A DNA stretch of 64,000 nucleotides from Sulfurospirillum_A sp029027265 (GTDB taxonomy: Bacteria > Campylobacterota > Campylobacteria > Campylobacterales > Sulfurospirillaceae), in NCBI GenBank assembly GCA_029027265.1, contig CP093061.1:124001-188000 (forward strand), given 5' to 3'. Below are positions 60,865 through 64,000 of the stretch, one piece after another (positions within the stretch are counted from its first letter, which is position 1; each line of letters opens with the position of its first letter). Under the pieces are notes generated by a model. That model saw only the letters and a list, made by a program, of their open reading frames with translations, searched no databases and was not told the origin of the DNA. Position numbers and translations under genes: made by a program.

Positions 60865-61299
60865 CTAACTAAGTAAAAAAGCAATAGGACTTTTTTTCCT
60901 CTCTTCTAATTCTGCTTTTGCTTCCATTCTTTCCATTAACTCTTTAGCATAAGCACTCATCATATCTTCAAGTGAAGCCAATGCATTTTTTCTGTCGGTA
61001 CCTTCTAGTGGCGGAATAGAATTTTCATCTAAGCCTAGGGATTTTTTTAACTCTTCACGTTTTTCTTCCAATAGTTTTTCTATTTTTTCAAAGTTTAACT
61101 GTTGAAGATAAGAAGCAGCTCCATATGAAGTAAGTTTTTCTAAAAAATCTACAACTGCTGGATCTCTTTTAGGTTCTTCAGGTTTTATAGTATTAATTAG
61201 TTGTTTTTCAAGTTCGCTTGCAAATTCTGTTACTTTTGCTTGGATATTTTTTTCGTTACTAGTAAATTGAATATTTAAATTTAAAGAATCTATTTGCAT
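60865..61299 (-). CDS. Hypothetical helical protein
   Basis: The 144-aa acidic protein has no signal or membrane span. It is nearly all helical, with long charged helices (EKIEKLLEEKREELKKSLG near residues 70-88 and AYAKELMERMEAKAELEERK near the end). No family is recognised. It may be a lineage-specific cytoplasmic protein. AAAAGGATACC lies before the ATG. Confidence 0.7.
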   Translation of the reverse strand: MQIDSLNLNIQFTSNEKNIQAKVTEFASELEKQLINTIKPEEPKRDPAVVDFLEKLTSYGAASYLQQLNFEKIEKLLEEKREELKKSLGLDENSIPPLEGTDRKNALASLEDMMSAYAKELMERMEAKAELEERKKSPIAFLLS

Positions 61300-61352
61300 A
61301 AGGTATCCTTTTAGTTATATACTCAACATAGAAAGCAAAAAATATTCCATAC

Positions 61353-62147
61353 TTATATAATCCCTCGTAAAATCAAGCTGAGCAGTCCTGCATACTCATG
61401 TAGGGCTTTGTAGCTATCATTTAATGAGCTAAATTTTGGTACAAAAGACAATAACTCAACCTCTTCCGCTCTGTTATCCAATCTAAAATTAGTAGCAGCT
61501 GGGATAGCTTCAAATCCAAAATACTCATAAAGTGCAATAGAGCGTTTCATATGAAAAGCAGAAGTAACAAGGTATACAACAGGTTTATCTACACCTATAT
61601 TTTCAAAGATTTCTTTTGAAAATTGCGCGTTTTGGTATGTATTTAAACTTCTGTTTTCTACATGTAAAGAAAAAGAGCCTAGTGTCAGCGTTGAAGTGAT
61701 TGGGATGTCTACATGTAAGAACTCTTTTATCTCTTTCATGCTATCTAAAAAAGCATCTGCCTCTGTGTATATTTCAAGTCCAGCACCTGAAAATAGTAGA
61801 GGTAAGTTCTGAGATTTTGCTATCATCAAGCCCCACATAGCCCTTTTATAAGCATCACTTGCTATGGGTATATTTGCACTTCCCTCGACGCTTCCTCCAC
61901 TTAACACAACAACTGCATTTACACTATTGTTTTTTACTAAAACCTTGTTGTAAGGTTTTTCCAAAGGAAGCAGTAGAGTATTTGACACGTATGAGATGCT
62001 AAGAGCATAAAAAGACAGAGCAACTAAAATAAAAGTTAAACGAAATTTTTTAACATAGAAAGAGGCTATTAAAAAAAAGATTATAAAGATAATCGGAGAT
62101 AATACCAAATATGTGAAAAGCTTTGAGACTATATACATAAAACTCAT
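61353..62147 (-). CDS. YdcF/ElyC-type DUF218 membrane protein
   Basis: The 264-aa protein has two N-terminal spans (about residues 7-50) and a DUF218 domain with VVLSGGSVEGSANIPIASDA near residues 80-99, GAGLEIYTEADAF, and a later ENRSLNTYQNAQFSKEIF near residues 160-177. ElyC and SanA relatives affect envelope carbon or peptidoglycan metabolism. The function is not proven. It overlaps the LysE gene by one base and carries two TACATGTA sites. Confidence 0.85.
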   Translation of the reverse strand: MSFMYIVSKLFTYLVLSPIIFIIFFLIASFYVKKFRLTFILVALSFYALSISYVSNTLLLPLEKPYNKVLVKNNSVNAVVVLSGGSVEGSANIPIASDAYKRAMWGLMIAKSQNLPLLFSGAGLEIYTEADAFLDSMKEIKEFLHVDIPITSTLTLGSFSLHVENRSLNTYQNAQFSKEIFENIGVDKPVVYLVTSAFHMKRSIALYEYFGFEAIPAATNFRLDNRAEEVELLSFVPKFSSLNDSYKALHEYAGLLSLILRGII

Positions 62148-62779
62148 TAGTTAGTAGATGTTCTTTGTATAGTCGCTGTAATTAATCCAGCCGCTATTAA
62201 AGAACCCCCTCCAATTTTATTTAATTTTTTTCGAGCATTGTAATTTTGTATTTTATGACTTATTTTACCTGCAAAAATTGTATAAAAACTTATGTTAAGA
62301 GCAACAATAAATAAAAATGTAAACATTAAAATAAGTAATTGTGGTAGTGCTGCAGATTGTGCATTTACAAACTGAGGAAGAAATGCTATAAAAAACATTA
62401 TATCTTTTGGGTTTAACGCTGTTACTAAAAAGGCAGATTTAAACATGTGCTTTTGTGTATATTTATCGCTTTTCATATTAATATTACTAATATTGGGATT
62501 TTCTCTCCACGTTTTTATACCAAGGTAGATTAAGTATAATACTCCAAACCATTTAAGTGTAAAAAATAGAGTTGCTGATGTTGCAAGAATAACACCTAGT
62601 CCAAGTAGTGACAGTGACATAGCAACAAAATCACCTATTAATACTCCTGAAACAAGAGGAATTACTGATTTTTTCCCATGACTTAATGCTTGTCCAATTA
62701 CCAATATAACAGTTGGACCTGGAATAATACAAAAAACTATAACTACTGCTATAAATGTAGTAAAAATTTCAAACGTCAT
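62147..62779 (-). CDS. LysE/RhtB-family amino-acid exporter
   Basis: The 210-aa protein has six spans and the family motif CIIPGPTVILVIGQALSHGK near residues 17-36, then FLVTALNPKDIMFFIAFLPQ near residues 116-135. It is predicted to export a neutral or basic amino acid. It is the intact counterpart of the pseudogene at 2269-2659. Confidence 0.88.
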   Translation of the reverse strand: MTFEIFTTFIAVVIVFCIIPGPTVILVIGQALSHGKKSVIPLVSGVLIGDFVAMSLSLLGLGVILATSATLFFTLKWFGVLYLIYLGIKTWRENPNISNINMKSDKYTQKHMFKSAFLVTALNPKDIMFFIAFLPQFVNAQSAALPQLLILMFTFLFIVALNISFYTIFAGKISHKIQNYNARKKLNKIGGGSLIAAGLITATIQRTSTN

Positions 62780-62795
62780 AATAATCCTTTTTTAT

Positions 62796-63791
62796 TTAAA
62801 TTAATATTGCTTTTTTCTCACCTTTTTTAAGATCTCCGATAACGTAACCGTCTGACTCGGCCAGAACAGCATCTACATTTTCAGGACTTACTACAAGAAC
62901 CATGCCAACACCCATGTTGAAAGTTCTGTACATTTCACTCTCTTTAACGTATTTTGACATAAAATCAAATACAGGAAGAGTTTTTATTTTGTCTTTGTAA
63001 ACTATTGCTTGCATACCTTCAGGTAAAACTCTTGGTAAGTTTTCAACAATACCGCCACCTGTAATATGAGCTAAAGCATTAATTTTGTTTTTTAGTTTTT
63101 TAAATGTTTTTACATAAAGTTTAGTTGGAGTTAAAAGTGTATCTATTAGTGGTCTACCATCGAACTCTGTATCAAACTTGTAATCCAATTTTTCAAAGAA
63201 AAGTTTTCTAACAAGAGAGAAACCATTTGAGTGAATACCGCTACTAGGCAGTGCTACAAGAACATCTCCAGCCTTTACATGTACAAGTCTATTCATCTCA
63301 TCTTTTTCAGCGATTCCCACAGAAAAACCAGCTAAATCAAAATCTTTGCCACTGTACATCCCTGGCATTTCAGCAGTTTCACCGCCAATAAGAGAACACT
63401 CAGACTCAATACAACCTTGAGCAATACCTTTAACAACAGCAGTTGAAGCTTCAATATCTAGTTTTGCAGTAGCATAATAGTCCAAGAAGAAAAGCGGAGT
63501 TCCAAAGTTACAAATAAGATCATTTACACACATAGCAACTAAGTCAATACCAACTGTGTCGTATTTTTCAGAGTCGATTGCAAGTTTTAGTTTAGTTCCA
63601 ACACCATCAGTTGCTCCAAGAATTACAGGTTTTTTGTATCCTGTAGGCATTTCATAAGCACCAGCAAATGAGCCAATTCCCCCTATTACATTTGAATCAA
63701 AAGTTGATTTTACAAGAGGTTTTATATTTTCTACAAACTGATTTCCTGCGTCTATATCAACGCCTGCATCTTTATAACTAACTGTGCTCAT
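62796..63791 (-). CDS. purM: Phosphoribosylformylglycinamidine cyclo-ligase
   Basis: The 331-aa enzyme closes the imidazole ring to AIR in purine synthesis. It has SYKDAGVDIDAGNQFVENI near residues 5-23, VGTKLKLAIDSEKYDTVGID, GGETAEMPGMY near residues 137-147, and the C-terminal VLPEGMQAIVYKD and FNMGVGMVLVV. The length is standard. It heads the minus-strand unit with lysE and ydcF, and is divergent from the gene at 63865. Confidence 0.96.
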   Translation of the reverse strand: MSTVSYKDAGVDIDAGNQFVENIKPLVKSTFDSNVIGGIGSFAGAYEMPTGYKKPVILGATDGVGTKLKLAIDSEKYDTVGIDLVAMCVNDLICNFGTPLFFLDYYATAKLDIEASTAVVKGIAQGCIESECSLIGGETAEMPGMYSGKDFDLAGFSVGIAEKDEMNRLVHVKAGDVLVALPSSGIHSNGFSLVRKLFFEKLDYKFDTEFDGRPLIDTLLTPTKLYVKTFKKLKNKINALAHITGGGIVENLPRVLPEGMQAIVYKDKIKTLPVFDFMSKYVKESEMYRTFNMGVGMVLVVSPENVDAVLAESDGYVIGDLKKGEKKAILI

Positions 63792-63864
63792 AATAGTCCT
63801 AAAATTGTTTTAAGGTATTTTAACAAAATTATGTTAAAATCGTGCTAAAATAGAAGGCAAGATA

Positions 63865-64000
63865 ATGTTAAAACAAGATATCATAAACGCAGAGATGCTA
63901 ACACACGTTGCACTTTGTACTCATAAAGAACCAAAAGATGTATTTATTTTAGGAAGTCATGATTTTATAAATGGAGAAATTGCAAGACACAATGGTTTAC
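63865..64000 (+). CDS. Spermidine synthase-like protein (5' part)
   Basis: The window ends within this gene. The first 45 residues include INAEMLTHVALCTHKEPKDV and FILGSHDFINGEIARH. They match the SpeE segment of Campylobacterota that reads roughly ESELLAH-x3-CTKKELKEVLIV. The usual N-terminal strand-rich domain is missing, so this may be a short lineage-specific SpeE-like protein. The ATG at 63865 has weak AAGG upstream. Confidence 0.55.
   Translation, partial: MLKQDIINAEMLTHVALCTHKEPKDVFILGSHDFINGEIARHNGL

Overview
The window looks like a chromosome segment of a free-living, sulfur-oxidising member of the Campylobacterota, most like Sulfurimonas or a close relative. The grounds are AT-rich DNA, promoters that show a TATAAT box but little -35 element, an FhlB-type FlhB-like protein beside a FliK-like gene, a Tat-exported sulfide:quinone reductase paired with a diheme cytochrome c, RNase J, and the gene order nrdB / carbon-nitrogen hydrolase / pcm. 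The genus is inferred; no rRNA gene is present.

Layout. Bases 1-8600 are accessory DNA: a DUF3302 protein, an orphan RND adaptor, a broken LysE exporter, a GNAT enzyme, an IS3 remnant, a TetR regulator with palindromic operators and an AhpD-like target, then an AraC/GyrI regulator and a DUF1801 protein. Two 118-123 bp spacers here share ends resembling integron attC sites. A secreted beta-helix protein follows. Bases 8721-11781 form a 3.04 kb island bounded by a 21-bp copy of the tRNA-Ser 3' end. It carries an NdpA-like protein and a membrane protein, flanked again by 49-bp direct repeats. This is the best candidate for an undescribed system, possibly anti-phage. Four tRNA genes (Gly, Leu, Cys, Ser) follow.

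Bases 12280-19250 are mostly backbone: ilvD, a MarC protein, a FliK-like gene, recQ, fhlB, a Rof-like protein and yjdM. Bases 19244-26040 are an insertion-sequence graveyard. An aspartoacylase gene is cut by an IS3 element, which is itself hit by an IS5-family element. A second IS5 copy sits inside an IS701/IS4-like element, and a third, decayed IS5-family element adjoins an IS630-like fragment. A DUF4139 gene survives between them.

Bases 26260-64000 are dense backbone: pyrG-recJ; sqr with its cytochrome; nrdB-nitrilase-pcm; a PAS/GGDEF diguanylate cyclase; the anaerobic ribonucleotide reductase operon, in which the glycyl-radical domain of NrdD is a separate 53-aa gene; a racemase with its AraC regulator; acuI-like; nrdA; purB; rluA-type; FAH; hisF-PNP-rlmN plus a small membrane protein; rsmA-rnj-kdsD-rluB-rarA; hemG; a fatty acid hydroxylase; a decayed CDGSH gene; stomatin-NfeD; ydcF; lysE; purM; and the start of a speE-like gene.

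A palindromic octamer, TACATGTA (extended form CTTTACATGTAAAG), was counted 37 times by eye, mostly inside backbone genes. It is absent from bases 405-14604 and from the IS cluster proper, so it marks resident DNA.
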